Assembly (NCBI GenBank): GCA_904063045.1
Contig: CAJFCJ010000019.1
Span: forward strand, 2,185,700-2,249,699
From: Dimorphilus gyrociliatus
Lineage: Eukaryota; Annelida; Polychaeta; Dinophilidae
Length of the DNA stretch: 64,000 bases
Direction of reading: 5' to 3'
Positions 14,588 to 28,000 of this stretch are shown piece by piece. Positions within the stretch are counted from its first letter, which is position 1; every line of letters starts with the position of its first letter. Below the pieces are notes generated by a model. The model was given only the letters and a program-made list of their open reading frames with translations, made no database searches and was not told the origin of the DNA. Position numbers and translations under genes: made by a program.

Positions 14588-15859
14588 ATGGAAGCTTATA
14601 TGACGGTAAGTTTAAAGCAAAAAACATATATTGCCAGTCCTTAGTATTGCATAGTACAATGACTGTTCGCAAACCAGCTGAAACCGGATTTTATTTTCTA
14701 AGCAAATTTCTTGTAGATATATTAATAGTATAAATGGAAAAGCAATCTGAGACAAATAATAATTTATTTGAGATATATTCTAATTGAGATGATTGTCTAT
14801 TAAACATATTTTATATTTTTACCCAAACAGTCGCCCGTTGTTAAGTCATTTCTCGCCGGTTCCCTCTCCGGAACGTGTTCGACTATCCTCTTCCAGCCTT
14901 TGGATTTAGTCAAGACCCGCATACAATCGTATTCGATTGGTGGAAACAAAAGTGGCATGATAACTGTTATAGTAAACATTCTCAAGAACGAAAGAGTTTC
15001 CGGCCTATGGAAAGGAATGACGCCGTCATTAACTAGAACTGTCCCTGGTATCGGCGTCTATTTTAGTTCAATGCACTGGTTGCGGACCACTTTCGGCAGT
15101 AAGGACCCAAGTCCGATGGAGTCGGTTATGATCGGAGCTTTCGCTAGATCAATATCCGGCGTATCCATGCTACCATTTACAGTGGTAAAAACTCGATTCG
15201 AAAGTGGACAGTTCAATTACCAGAGCGTTACACACGCTATTTTTGCCATCTATAGAGCAGAAGGTTCCAGAGGTAAAGTTTTAATCTTATCATTTGACTT
15301 TCATCACTTATTAATATGCATCTTTTTTCTTACACAGGCTTATATAGTGGCCTAGCAGCAACCCTACTAAGGGATGCACCTTTTTCTGGAATATATTTAA
15401 TGTTCTACACACAAGCCAAAAAGACCGTAAAAGAAAGTAAGTGATAAAACTTTCTATTTTGCCTATAATTTGATATAAGTGGTCTGATTATCAGAGATTA
15501 AAAAAAAAAAATAATGTGCACGTGAAACCTTCGTGTAACTATAACAGATATTGTTTTCGTTTCAAGGTACACTTCTGCAAGGCTATTCGTCCTTACCGAC
15601 TTTGCACTTTGCTTGCGGCCTGGTCGCCGGATGTTCAGCATCAGTGGTTACTCAACCTGCCGATGTTATAAAAACTCATATGCAGATCAACCCTGGAAAA
15701 TTTTCGAAAATCCCACACGTTGTTCTATATGTTTATTCAAAAGAAGGTCTTGCAGGATTTTTAAGAGGAATAGTTCCTCGTACAGTCAGACGTACCCTAA
15801 TGGCTGCCCTCGCTTGGACTGTTTATGAAAGCGCAATGCAACAGTTTGGCTTAAAATAA
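14588..15859 (+). CDS. SLC25A38: Mitochondrial glycine transporter (SLC25A38/Hem25)
   Basis: Four exons (14588-14605, 14831-15272, 15338-15436, 15567-15859) encode 283 residues, the usual length for a mitochondrial carrier. The first exon supplies only six residues. Three carrier repeats are seen with PxD/ExxK/R signature motifs: [11 protein letters not shown], then [13 protein letters not shown], then [11 protein letters not shown]. The SLC25A38-specific phrases [14 protein letters not shown] and [13 protein letters not shown] are also present. The protein imports glycine into the mitochondrial matrix for the first step of heme synthesis; loss causes sideroblastic anaemia in humans. The second signature reads PFTVVKTR rather than PxDxxK, as is normal in this subfamily. 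All splice phases agree. Confidence 0.95.
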
Positions 15860-16334
15860 AATGAAATAACATTGTGAAGTTCTTGACACAAGCTGTATGA
15901 GGTGATATTCTCAGCTGAAAAATGTTTAACATAGACGCTACAAGAATGTAGTGATGTTGATTTACTTGTTTTCCTAAAGTCAAGTCCTAATATTTTAAAG
16001 GAGATAACTGATTATTATTACGGGTTCGTAAAGAACGTTTTAATGTTTGTTTTAATTTGGCCTATGTATGTATGACAAAAAAATTGAGTAATTTATCTCT
16101 TTTCATTTCTATGTAATATTATGACGTTCTGATTATGCTACGTTTCGTTAAGTAGCAGAAAGGTAAAGTTTTATTTGAAAATAAGGGATGGACACAACAC
16201 GATAGATATAAAGAAAACAAAACCGCATTCATTCTCAATATTTTATTTATAGCTCGCTTTATTATGTTTTACATTATGATGGCAGTTCGTCGTTATATTT
16301 CGCGTGGCAAACTGATTTGTTGATTACTGCTACC
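15860..16334. other. Convergent 3' UTR interval
   Basis: It separates the 3' ends of SLC25A38 (+) and myosin light chain (-). The reverse-strand AATAAA (TTTATT at 16242-16247) fits the light-chain poly(A) site. No other gene was seen. Confidence 0.5.
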
Positions 16335-18037
16335 TACTTTCCAGGGCCTTTCATAACTTTCTTGATGAATTCTATTGGTGGTAAAGTTTATGATGAGGTA
16401 ATATCATAATATTTGAACAAATTTAATGATTATAATACTACCTTCATATTTAAAATTTCCTTCTAAATCCTCTTCAGTATCGGTATACTTTAATATGGCG
16501 TCCACTTCGCTATCAGTCAATCGTTCCCCCAAAAAAGTAAGAACGTGCCTCATCTCAGCGGCCGAAATAAAGCCTTGACCTTCCCTATCGAAAGTCTTGA
16601 ACGCTTCCATAAAGTCGGCGAAAGTTCCCGTATCCGGCTCCTTAGTGACAGCCTGGTAGATGGGGAGGATCTCTTCGAATTTGTATTGCTTCTCTCCAAA
16701 CTTTGCGCATCCTCCGTGCGAATTGACGAGGGCCTGAGCTGGATTTAGACCAGTACAACGTAGAAGATCACCGACCTTTGCGCCATCTACCATTCCATCG
16801 CGACCGTCCCAAAAGTCGAATAAGTCGAAGACCTCCTTCACGTCTGTCGGTAAACACAAAGCATGTTTTTAGAGCAAGGGGCCGGCTGCATTGCAGTATG
16901 TGGTATATTTTTAGAACGAGCCCATCGCGAGTACACTTTAGGTTCGAAAAGCGCCCTCTTGCAAGCGAATTCCTTACTATATGCAATATTATGCATAGAA
17001 TATCTCTAGTTTTCTATTTATAATAACTAGAGTTTGATCTAATTATGTTTAACATATTTTAAACTTTTGTAGCATATAGAAACTCATAAAGCAAGCAAAA
17101 TTTTCGAGTTTTCTCTTCTACCTATTAAGGCTGCTAGACCTCTTTTAAATACTACCAACGTATATATATATATATATATACACGAATGTGTGTGGGTGCT
17201 CAAGTTGGCCTCCATACAAAATAGAGATCTGGCACATACTTTTTTCCTATTTTTCATGCATATAGCCTCATTCTACATTTATAATTATATTAGTATATAT
17301 AAATATAACAGAAAGTACTTAAACGTTTCTGGTAAGAACTTTTACAAAAAATTCAAGATAGCTTTTGAAAAAATCTTGATATTCTTTTTTTAAATTTTTT
17401 CTCTTTTTTTTTAGATTAAAAATGAGAAAATCTCAGGCAGAGAAATTAGAGAAATAAAAAAATACCTTCAAGCTCTGATGCTGAAATATCTGTTGTCATA
17501 CTGCCCTCTTTCCTTTCGCACCGCAAAGAGAATGACTTCTACTGCAAAAACCTACACCGCCGCCTACTTTTAACGAATAACTAGGAACCCAGTTCGCAAG
17601 CAACTTTACTAAAAGCGCTTTACAAATCAAGAGACGGAGCCTCTCCATTTTGCTAAATATATTTGTATAAATACTTAGGGAAAAAGAATGAGAACCAACC
17701 TTCGATGTCGGCCGAACTTAGATCACTCTGCGAATAAAAAGAAGAGAATATTAAAAATAGGAACAATCTGAGCATGCAAGAAAACTTAATTTATACGTTA
17801 ACTGTATATGACTATGACTATGATAATGATGATGATGATGATATATACATCTATATATATAAATATATATACGTTCAAAGACACAAAAATGATAATTATA
17901 TAATGTATAAGATGTTCATCTTTTCTACCATGCAACTTTGATTTGCTCTTTTAAGAGAACAAAATCAAAGATAAAAGATAACTCTGAATAAAAAAGTAAA
18001 AGAAAATCTCTGAATATCTGTTCAGTTATCTTACCAT
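16335..18037 (-). CDS. Myosin essential (alkali) light chain
   Basis: Main model: exons 18037-18035 (ATG only), 17727-17700, 16843-16442 and 16372-16335, giving 156 residues, the normal length for an invertebrate essential light chain. The sequence begins [20 protein letters not shown]. It has degenerate EF-hand pairs with the family phrases [44 protein letters not shown] and [10 protein letters not shown], and ends [11 protein letters not shown]. The light chain wraps the IQ motif of the myosin lever arm. A second possible first exon at 17499-17466 (entered separately) splices to the same acceptor in the same phase and gives a different N-terminus. The introns here (307 and 856 nt) are far longer than the window norm, which suits intronic control. 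Confidence 0.93.
17161..17180. repeat. (TA)10 microsatellite
   Basis: A perfect TA dinucleotide tract inside the long intron of the myosin light chain gene. Confidence 0.9.
17466..17499 (-). CDS. Alternative first coding exon of myosin essential light chain
   Basis: An ATG followed by eleven codons ([11 protein letters not shown]) and a phase-1 GTATTT donor. It can join the acceptor at 16843 to read [20 protein letters not shown]. This is a second N-terminus homologous in length and character to [16 protein letters not shown]. Both exons end with the same GAAG|GT boundary, which supports exon duplication and alternative promoter use. No transcript evidence is available here. Confidence 0.65.
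17751..17760. promoter_or_regulatory. MEF2-type site in the light-chain first intron
   Basis: TTAAAAATAG matches the MEF2 consensus YTAWWWWTAR and lies in the intron between the ATG exon and the second exon of the myosin light chain gene. MEF2 drives muscle genes, so the position is sensible. In AT-rich DNA such matches also arise by chance. Confidence 0.3.
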
Positions 18038-19302
18038 GTTCACGGGAAAGATTGCCGAAGTGGTGTGAAAGAGAGAAAGAACCGCACCTTAATAGATAGA
18101 CCCAATTTTCGGGGAGTCACCTTAGAATATTCCAAAGTGTTATTTGCAATGATAAAATGGTCATTTTTACATTTGCATATTTTAGAATAATTTAAGTTGG
18201 AGCTTTTTTCTTTTTTTCATTGAATTCTTCTTTTGTACAGGGTTGACTTTTCAAGTTTTAAAGTTTAAAACTACTGATTCACCCCCGCATTGTTCCTATA
18301 ATAAACCGGTCCGTAGCAGGTGTATAACTTATAATCATAGAATGTAAGCGTATATAGTTTTGTGCTTTTATTAGACACGTGCTTTGCAGATCGAACATGG
18401 CGTTGGCGTTCTTAACATTATTGCGCAATCTTCATCGAAAAAAGCAACAAAATCTTTTCCCTCTTCGTAGAAAAATAAAGCGTAAGGTAATAGAATAGAT
18501 TGAGATGAGATGAAATCGAGGGGAAAAGGGGAAAGAAGAAAAACCCGGCTAAATGCTATATCGCATCAAAAGTTTAGTGTCTGATTACAAACTATGCGCG
18601 AGTATGTGAAATTAACTCTTAGTTATACTGCAATAAGCCAAATGACCTAGGGCTATTTGCCGTCTATATGGAGGAATGACTTGAAAGTTTTTATTCTTAA
18701 TATATACAGTATATTTTTGATAAGTACAAAAGATAACTTACTTGTGAATATACCTAAATATATTTTATATACATTTATATTTATATATAGAAAGAATAAA
18801 CAATCTCGTCCTAACCTTGAAATGGTATTAATATTAATTAATTTCTAAATTTCTTATATATAAAATTAATACTGATTAGTTTGCTCATCCGCAATTAATT
18901 AAAATTAAGATTTTCAAAACATCGATTAATCTCGATTTCTTTATTAGAAAACAAATATGAAATAACACATCTACTGCGCAATAAAAAGAAATGAATAATT
19001 TTTTTTTATCTTCCTTTTTCTCTGTTTTCTTTTGTTCTGCATTGGATAAATGATTGGAACAAGGACTACAACGATTATTATAGATATCTCAAAATCATTT
19101 GTTATTTTTCATTCATTCTGCTCTCTCTATCTCTCTCTTTCTCTCTCAATCTCTTATTCTTTTATGTGTATACAAAAATATCTTATGAAAAAAAAAGTAG
19201 GAGCAGACAACAAATAATTCAAACGATCCCTTCACCCTTCCCCCTTCCGCCGTCCTTCTCCCCGCCTCTTCTTTTTTTTTATTTCTTACGATTTCCAGAT
19301 TT
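18038..19302. other. Light-chain upstream region
   Basis: About 1.27 kb between the myosin light chain start and the 3' end of the GPCR gene, both on the minus strand. It probably holds the light-chain promoter and the GPCR 3' UTR. CT-rich runs occur at 19120-19150. No gene was seen. Confidence 0.4.
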
Positions 19303-21080
19303 CTATCTGTCGTCATTCTGTAAAAGTTGGGCCCCAGTTGTAGGTGTATTTTGTTCATTATTGTTTTTTAGTCTTGGACCAAATTTATCAATTTCTTTAC
19401 GTCCATTATGGTATCCAGTTCTAGCACAAGATGATTTGCGAGGAAAGGTAAATGCCCGTAGATTGTATAAAGAGTTTCGTTCGCTAGCGTTCAAATATGA
19501 CTTTGTCAGCAAATCTTTCATGTCACACTAAAATAACAGAAAGCAACAGAAAGTTGAAATTGAAAAGTTCTTTTACATTGATGTCTTTAAAAATATAAAA
19601 GACCTATAAATAGACTACTACAATAAATACGCATGAAATTTATGTAGTTTAAATACTATCTTGAAGGATTGTTTTACAAATTTATGAAGTCTATAAATCT
19701 TTTCTTCGTCTTTTATTGTTTACATCTCAGAGAATGAAAAAAGAAAAGAAGAAAAATAGAATAACGAAATAAAACTTACCCTAAATCTTTTGTTCATAAA
19801 ACTATACACAACCGAATTCATCCAAGAGTTACTCACTGACAACCAATGAAAAGCTAAAAAGCAATAAACAGCAGCATTTTGATGTTGCTTTAAAAGGAAA
19901 AAAACGTAAAAGTACTATTATTAACTTGTTAAATATGTAAACAATGAAAGGAGATGTCTATTCGGGATATATATACACAGTATATATCTAAATATATATA
20001 TATATATAGTATAGAGTAAAGGGAGTATGTAGTAGTAGTAGAGAGAGTGTTTTAAAAATGTTGTATCTTTATGCAGTATATGTTACAGAAACATTTCTGA
20101 GGATTTAGGCCTAAGCTCTAACAGTGAATAAAATAGAGTCTAGTTAACTTACTTCGATCTTGTTTGGGATGAGCTCCACCACAAGGTTGAATATTTGCAA
20201 GGGAAGCCAGGACAATGCGAACATCATGACAACTATAATTAGAATTCTGATTGTCTAAAAATTAGAACATTTTTTAAAGAGATTTCAAATAAATTCTGCA
20301 TTAAAATACAAACTAACGTTTCTTTTGGCCTTCAATTGCAATTCGTCTCTAACTTGATGGGCGTTACCAGGCGTTTCAAGTCTCCATAGATAAATACTGA
20401 TTCTAGAGCAGGTAGATCCCAAGATTATCAATGGTAAAATATATGTCAGTATAAGGAGAAGGATGGAGTAGCATTTCCTCATCCATTTTTTTTTCCAATT
20501 TTCTGTGCAAAGTTGATACTTATCAACTCTATTAACAATGGCCATCGGTAGAGATAAACAAATAGCTAGCGTCAGGATTATTAGCATTGTTATCCTAAAT
20601 CGCATGGCTGATGGTCGACGAATTAGCGGCTTTAGAGTCACCATATATCTGTATTGAAGTTAATCATTTTTATATAATAAATCGGTTCAGTATAAAGGAA
20701 ACGTTGTTAAAAATTATCAACCTATCAATTCCCAGAGCGACTTTGGTGAAGATGCTGACGCTGACACTTAACACTTGCATGCTTAGTGAAAGCGGGCAGA
20801 GAGCGCTATAAAATATCCATCTACCCATCATTGTTTCAGTAAAAGTAAACGGAATACAAAAGATTGCTATAGCTATATCGGCTATGGCAATGACTATCAG
20901 ATACAGTTTGACGTCCATTTTGGAACGACTTCCAAAATTAAGTACAGCAATTACCAATGAATTTCCGGTTAAGGCCAAAACACTTGACAAAGTATAGATT
21001 ATGATGAGGAAGACACGAATTTCGTATCTGAGAGCCAGGTCCTCGGGAAAAGTTGTGCTATTTGCTGTGTTATTTTTCAT
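19303..21080 (-). CDS. Rhodopsin-class neuropeptide-type GPCR
   Basis: Five exons (21080-20722, 20648-20318, 20254-20153, 19887-19780, 19527-19303) encode 374 residues with seven hydrophobic helices. The start is the first in-frame ATG; an N-terminal NxT/S pair (MKNNTANST) suggests glycosylation. Class A marks are TM1 GNSLV, TM2 IADIAIAI, a DRY motif split across the exon 1/2 junction (GIDRYM), TM6 FALSWLPLQ, and TM7 NSWMNSVVYSFMNKRFR, where NSVVY replaces NPxxY. W-x8-C before TM3 and a Cys in ECL2 give the usual disulfide. The FMNKRFR end of TM7 resembles tachykinin/NPY/RYamide-type receptors, but the ligand cannot be assigned. The tail after TM7 is about 80 residues. Confidence 0.88.
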
Positions 21081-22011
21081 TACAGGTGCGGAAGAGGCAG
21101 AGATTAATGAAAAGCACAAACGAACACAGGAAAAGGAGAAGCTTTAGGAACGAAGTTGAAAAGAATTTCTTACTTCCTCCAGAATATTCCCAAAGTAAGT
21201 TTGAAGAAAAACAGTAGAAAAATAGCAAGCTGGCTATCAATCTGGAATAGAGAAGACTAAGATCTTCGTATTAAATCAAGTTTTGCAGTTGATGACGTCC
21301 AGCCGCAACTAAAACTGGTGAAATACTAACCTTCTCTTACATAAAAGCAACAAGGGGAGCGCTGATGCATGCGGTAAAAGGGTAGCCGTCGAATAAACGC
21401 TTACAAAACACAGGCCTATCTACGCTTTATATGACTTATGCTGATGCATAATCCTTTTTCAAGGTAGGCTAACCGACAATTGGTTTTTTCCCACTTCTAA
21501 GAAGATCTTTTGAATAATTTATGATTATTATAGATTTGTAATTAAACATCCCTAATAACCTTCTGAGTTGCATATTAAGTAACGAAACATAATTAATTCT
21601 TAAGTTTTTCATAACCACCCACTAATAAAGTAAATTACTAGTTGAGTATTAAAAAGTGTTAACTTTCTCTTTTTCTTTATCATAGCTTTTCCTTAATCTT
21701 ATGAAAATGTTACAAAAAAAACAATCATATGCAGTGCGCATCCAATATTCTAATACAAGTATATTATATATATACTGTATTATACTGTATATTATATAAA
21801 ATACTTGGGTCTGTATAATTGGTCGATTGTCCTGGGAATGGGTCAGTACCATGTTGTTCCTATCTCTTAACCCTCAATTTTCTCTCTAATCACAATCGCA
21901 TATTTGGTCTATATATTAATATATATATATATATATATATCCCTCCAACTATTATCAATATTCATGTTACATAAGTCTACCCCATTATATTTTACTTTTT
22001 TCCCTAACCCT

Positions 22012-22043
<32 letters not shown>
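22012..22043. repeat. (CT)n microsatellite
   Basis: A pyrimidine dinucleotide tract, slightly interrupted. Confidence 0.85.
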
Positions 22044-24419
22044 ATCCATCTAACATTTTGTATCATCTTATTTTCTAGATTAACAACGTCAGCAGCTGTA
22101 ATTTTTACGCTCGATAGGAAACGTTTTGCTCCGCCATTATTCACCATCCTGAATTGAAATTTCCTATGCCGTAAAAGCTGTCATCAACTAATGACTCTAG
22201 TTGAAATTTGTTTCTCCTATCTGATACGACTCCTAGATTAAATCATGCGATCCATATAAACTACAATTTTACAGATCGTTGAAGTCTGCAACTTTTGACC
22301 TATTAAAAAAAATACAAAAGAAAGAAGGGAAAAAATAAGAGATATATGCAACACTTTATATAAATTTTTCACTCCCTTTCTCTAGAACAAGTCATGTGAT
22401 CATTCTTTGAGAATGACTCTAATAAAAAAGGAAAGTATAGGTTATAGTTTACGAATAAGAAGATGAATTTGTTTGTTTGTATATTTTTAAGTACGGAAGG
22501 ATATTGAAAAAGGACGACATAAAGAGTGAAAGAGAGAGAGAGAGAGAGTATCATTTAAATTATTCTATTGCAAGCTATGACAAACTTTTGTTTATAATGT
22601 TTCTTATTTCTTTCTCTTTCATCGAAAATAAGATTACTATTCATGTTCTTTAACATAATTACCCCAAGAACAAGATATACGCATCCCGTGTGAAGATATA
22701 GGAGGAAGATAAGTACAAAATGGATAATAATGGCAGTAGAAAACCATAAATATTGTTTTCTCTTATAAATTGGCTATCGTCATCATTATATAACGATTAC
22801 GAAGAACAGATGCCAACTTGTAAAAAAAAAAAAGAAAAAGTATGTTCATAGAAAAAAAAACAAACTCTATTTGATAGTAGGAGAAAACAATGGCGTTTTG
22901 GGAATTATATAGAATAAAACTGTTACTTAGTAATACATTTTGTCTTTTAATGAATTATTTATAATCCCTTTAGTAAATTTTCCTGTTTAGTTGCACTTGA
23001 TAGATTCCTCAAACTACTTAATAGTTTTATTTAGATTCTAATTCTACAAAGCATTTAATTAACTATGTCAAAAGAGAATTGCTTTACCAATATACACACG
23101 AAAAATAGTAAGATGTATGCTATACAAGTCCGGAAACTATTAAATAACTTGCATTTTTCTTTTAACTTCTTATTCAATATATTTAAAATGATATAAATGT
23201 TGTTTACACAATTTGTTTTCTTTTTAAAAGTCATATATAGAATCAATTTAAAGATATATTTAAAGAAGTTAAAAAGTTCGATAACCCCACTTTTTGAGTA
23301 AATTTAGAGTGCTATCATATCTAGGAAAGGGTGAATGAGTGAGAGAGAGAGAGAGAGAGAGTAAGTTAAAGCAGTATTTATCATACTAATTAACATATTG
23401 CGTAACTAAATAAAAATAAATAAAGAGTGGCATGACAATACTATAAAAAAAAGGTGGAGAAGGACTATTTCAAGTATCCTTCATTGGTCGGTGTCAATTT
23501 TTAGTTTAATGTTGTATTTTTACCAGTAACAATGATACTCGATTGTTAGAGACAATAATAGGTAAATTTACAATGGTATAGAGGAAATTTAAATAGCCTG
23601 CCTTATTTTTCATACTACGGATCGGGAGGGGTCACCGTCTTTGAATACTTTATTTTTTTATTTTCATTAGAAATGAACAAAGATGGAGACGAAGAAGATA
23701 AAGAAAAGCATATTTCTCTCTCAATTGATATGAACAATAAAATAGTCATTTTCTTACTATTTATATATATATCCTATAATATCTATTTGTTTAAAAAATC
23801 TTGTAATATAAAGACAAATATTTCGCATATTCCTTAAATATTTAAACTATTATATATAACTACACTTGTTTACCGAACAGTACGTTTAAAAATGTCTAAA
23901 AGTATTAATAATTAAAGGAATAAAATGGAGGAAAAAGATACAAGTTTAGTGGTTTGGCATAATTCTTTAAAATACAATAATATACACTATATGCACAAGC
24001 TTTATCGTTTTACTTTATTAACTCTAAAAGACTGAAGCGCCATCTGTGTGCTAATTTAAGTATTTTTTGCTTAGAAAAGAAAACAAAAGAATTACAATAC
24101 TAAAAAAACGAAGCGAAAGATATATATACAGATAGATAGATTGAAGGAATGAACGAATAAAATGGAAAGATTTGACTTCTTAATGTAACTTGAGATATTC
24201 ATAACATATGATTAGAAAAGGCTAACTCGATAGGGGGTTAACAAAGAAAGAGTCAATACTGAAATTGATAGTCTTAATAATCCCTTCTTTTTTTTTCATA
24301 AAACTGAAAAGAATAAAGTAAAAAAAAAAAGTAATTTTCTTATTGATTACTTTTTTGCATAGACCTAATTAGGAAAAAAAAATTACATGTTATGTATAGA
24401 TTTTTATATTAATATAGTA

Positions 24420-24495
24420 TCTATATATATACATATATATATATATATACTGTATATACTGTAATATAGTGTATTCTGTGCTGTATATATACAGT
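24420..24495. repeat. TA-rich tract with TGTATATA repeats
   Basis: Imperfect TA/TGTA repeats about 560 bases upstream of the Roc-COR start codon. Confidence 0.7.
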
Positions 24496-25052
24496 TTATA
24501 CAGCGGAAGAGATTGTTGCTGATCTTTTATTTTTTTTCCCATTTCCAACTCCAAACAATGGACGATAATATGTTAATTAAAAGTTATAATTTGTTCTCTT
24601 TTGAATAATAACAATCATTCTATCGGTAGTGTTTTAAGCATCCATATTCATGCTTGAGCGATGAGTCATCGTAATATAGCTCGTCGTTCAATACTGAATA
24701 GAGTGAGCGAGTGAGTGAGCTGGGAGAGAGAGAGAGAGAGAGCGAAAGAGAAAAATAGAGGAGAGTGTTAGACTTGACTAGCTGCAGCTGTTATAAGTGA
24801 TTTTCGTGGAACGTTCAGGTATACGTTTACCTTTTTAATTAGATAGCGCGCTGAATCGTCGGCTTATCTTATCTGTGTATTATTATTATTAATATTTACA
24901 CACATATATATATATTTATTATATGTATGTAGAGCGAATGTTCTATCGTCTTATCGCTCGTCTTGCGCATGGCTTCAACGGATTGTTCGTTATTCTATCG
25001 ATGTAGAAATAAATTTATTTTTTGGGTGGAATAACGACGACGACTCTTCGCT

Positions 25053-28000
25053 ATGTTGGACGTTGGCATATATCTTGGAATGTTTGGGCTTCTAGTAGCC
25101 TACCTAAAGATAGCATACGAGGCAGAAGTGTTGCGTAAAAGGTGCCACCTCCTTGAAGAAGATATCGAAGATGAACGATCCAAAGATAAACCGTTGCCAA
25201 ACAATGAAACCCAACAAGTCTCTTCGAATGAGAAAGAAGATGAAAAGATAATTGATTCTGCAGAGAAAATAGATAATAATAATGGACAGGTTGACGCCAA
25301 AAGTGAAGACAATCCGCAAGATGTATTAAAAAAAGATGATGAAGGGATATTTGACGAGGAACAACGCGAAGAATACTCATATGATGAAGAAGATAGTAGT
25401 ACTAACAGTGTTTACGAAGATTTAAACTCTGATGAAGAAGTACCTTCTACCAATTCTTCAAGATCAAAACAAATTATAAGAAATATAGGAAGAACTATTG
25501 CAGAAGAAAAGGAAGAAGAAATGCACAATAATAGCTCATCTTCAGATGAATTCGAATACGAACCTATGCTCTCCGATATTACCGAAGTTAGCGAACCGGA
25601 GAGCGAGGTTGAAATTATCAATTCAATGCTAAAGGACGAGAAAAGTTTAGCATATCTTGTAAAAACAAGATCCTTATCTGAACCTGTAGACGTCTATCGC
25701 TGGTCCGACTCTGATTTGAGTGATGAAGATAGCTCAACACCAGAACGGCAGTGTTTACAATTACCTCACGTTTTAACTTCTCCAACAGATGAAATAGAAG
25801 AGTTTGAATTTAATGATTCAGTGCATCAAAAGATATCAAACGACTCTTTAAATGATACGATTACACCGTCAAAACCAATAAACAATCAGTCATCAGAATC
25901 AAAATTAGAGGATAAAACTATTATTTCGTCTATTAAGTACGAAACCATTAACGACAATATTCCATCTCTATCTTCTGTAAAAGAATCTGCAAAGTCCTCT
26001 AACGTTGATCAATTGCAAATAAAAGAAGAAGTTGACGAAGAAAAAATTGTTCCCTCTATGAAAGAGGTTCGTAATGTGCTGCGTTCAATTCTTTTAAAAC
26101 AAACAAAGCCAACTTCATATTTGACTGAAACTCCTGTAAAAAATAAAATAGTAAGATTTGAACATGCGGATCCGAACGAATTTGAAAACGACGATTGTAC
26201 AATTAGCGAAGACGATTGGTCTAATTCATCTGTTTCTTCATTTGATAGGCTAAAATTAAAGGTTTTAGATTCTCATGATGCCCCAATAGCAACTATTGAT
26301 TCGGATTTAGATTTTGATGACGATAACGATGAAAATGAATCGCCTCTTATTAATTCTCCAAGGTCGGTCGACGAGGAGATTTTCTCTCAGAAAGTTACCA
26401 CAAAAGGCCAACTCATAGATGAAGATTTTACGCTCAAACCAAATTTAGATTCGGACACAAAAATAAATGAAGTTGTTTATAACAATGTATCTCAGCTTGA
26501 ATTGGCTAACCATAATTTGGAAGAAAGGCCTGTTTCTTCATGCGATATAGCTTTAGAGAAAAGTTCTGTTGATGATAGGAAAGTTGAAATAACAGAAACT
26601 AAGGTTATAGATAGCGATGATAAAATTGTATCGCGTTCCTCCTCAGAGGAATTTGTGCACGAATTCGAAGAGGAGGTTCGTTTCGAGTACACTATTATTT
26701 CCACCAGAAACGGGGAGAATATAGATAGTAAAGAACCAGAGAAGTTATCTGAAAGAGAAGAAACTTCTAATATTTTATCATCAGATTTCGCAATAGAAAC
26801 TTTCAATTGGGAAGACGACGAACCATTTAAGAGGAGAGATTTACGTTCAAAATTGACAACGAGTACTCCTTCAGACGACACTATTCAAGAGGAACAACAA
26901 AACATTGATAAAGTCCATGAGAGAAAGGAGGAACATGTGATCGATTCTCCCAGAGATGTGAAGGAGATTAAAATAAAAGAAACTGCCATATGCGAAAAAG
27001 AGGACAATAGAAATGAAATTGACATAGACCAGCGGTTAGAGATGTCTGATAATATGAATGAGGTAAAAACAAACAAGATGGAAAAGATAGCTCTTCCGAT
27101 AATTAAATCCAAACCTCTTTATGGACCTATTCAAACAATTGTACCCTCATCGTTCTATAATGAAAACATACTAAGTGCAAAAGTTGAGCCTGCAGAAGAG
27201 AATCTACCGAATCACCTCGAGAATAACCTGAAAGGTGAACTTAGAACGAAGCCCCAGGAAGAATCAATATTGTTGCATACCAGTACTTTATCTGGCACGA
27301 ATATTGATGGAGAGAGCGAGAATGAGAATAATAGCTCTATTAATACATCGACTTCGTCGACTGGACTGGAGAGTAGTAAATCGAAGGAGAAATTTTTAGA
27401 AACAAATATAGATGAGATTTTAATGGATCCAATAGAAACTAATATAGATTCTGACTTGGATGAAAAATTTACTAGAAACAATTTATCAAATTATCTCAAA
27501 CCCGATTTAACAAATGCTGGCAATTATAGCAGATCTTGTACAAATAGTCTCTCAAGGAGTTCTTTGGGTAAAGAAGAAATGACAAATAATTTTAGTTTTG
27601 ATTCAAAAACTAATTCTTCTTTCACCGAACCACTAGAGACGGATATAGATGCTGTTTTAGAGATGGATAATGTCGTAAGTGTATCCCGAACGCCTAACTT
27701 ATCATTCAGAAATAGTTTAATAACTAAATCCGAAAGTGAAGAGGACGAAAGTTTTATTCGTCGAACAAAACTTATAGCGCTGGGGCCCAGTAGCGTGGGT
27801 AAAACACGTTTATTGAATGCTCTACGATCTACTACAATAGATTTTGATACGCCTACAATTGGTATAGAAGTTAGGCGTCAGTATTTGGATGAAATAAATG
27901 AGTTATGGACTTATGATTTTGGAGGCAATGAAGCGTTTCAATTTGTTCAACAAATGTTTCTCACCGAATATTCTGTTTGCTTGCTAGTGGTCGACATATC

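Larger units (their letters stand above)
21081..25052. other. 4 kb non-coding block between divergent GPCR and Roc-COR genes
   Basis: The longest gene-free stretch in the window. It holds many simple repeats: a CT tract at about 22012-22043, GA tracts at 22531-22549, 23341-23361 and 24725-24742, and TA-rich runs at about 21917-21940 and 24420-24495. A CAGCTG E-box lies near 24784. No exon could be read on either strand. It probably contains both promoters and any 5' UTR exons of the two flanking genes. Confidence 0.5.

Noticed and set aside
19166-19531. 121-codon plus-strand frame
   Set aside because: It overlaps the last GPCR exon antisense; the GPCR frame is supported by splice phase and homology.
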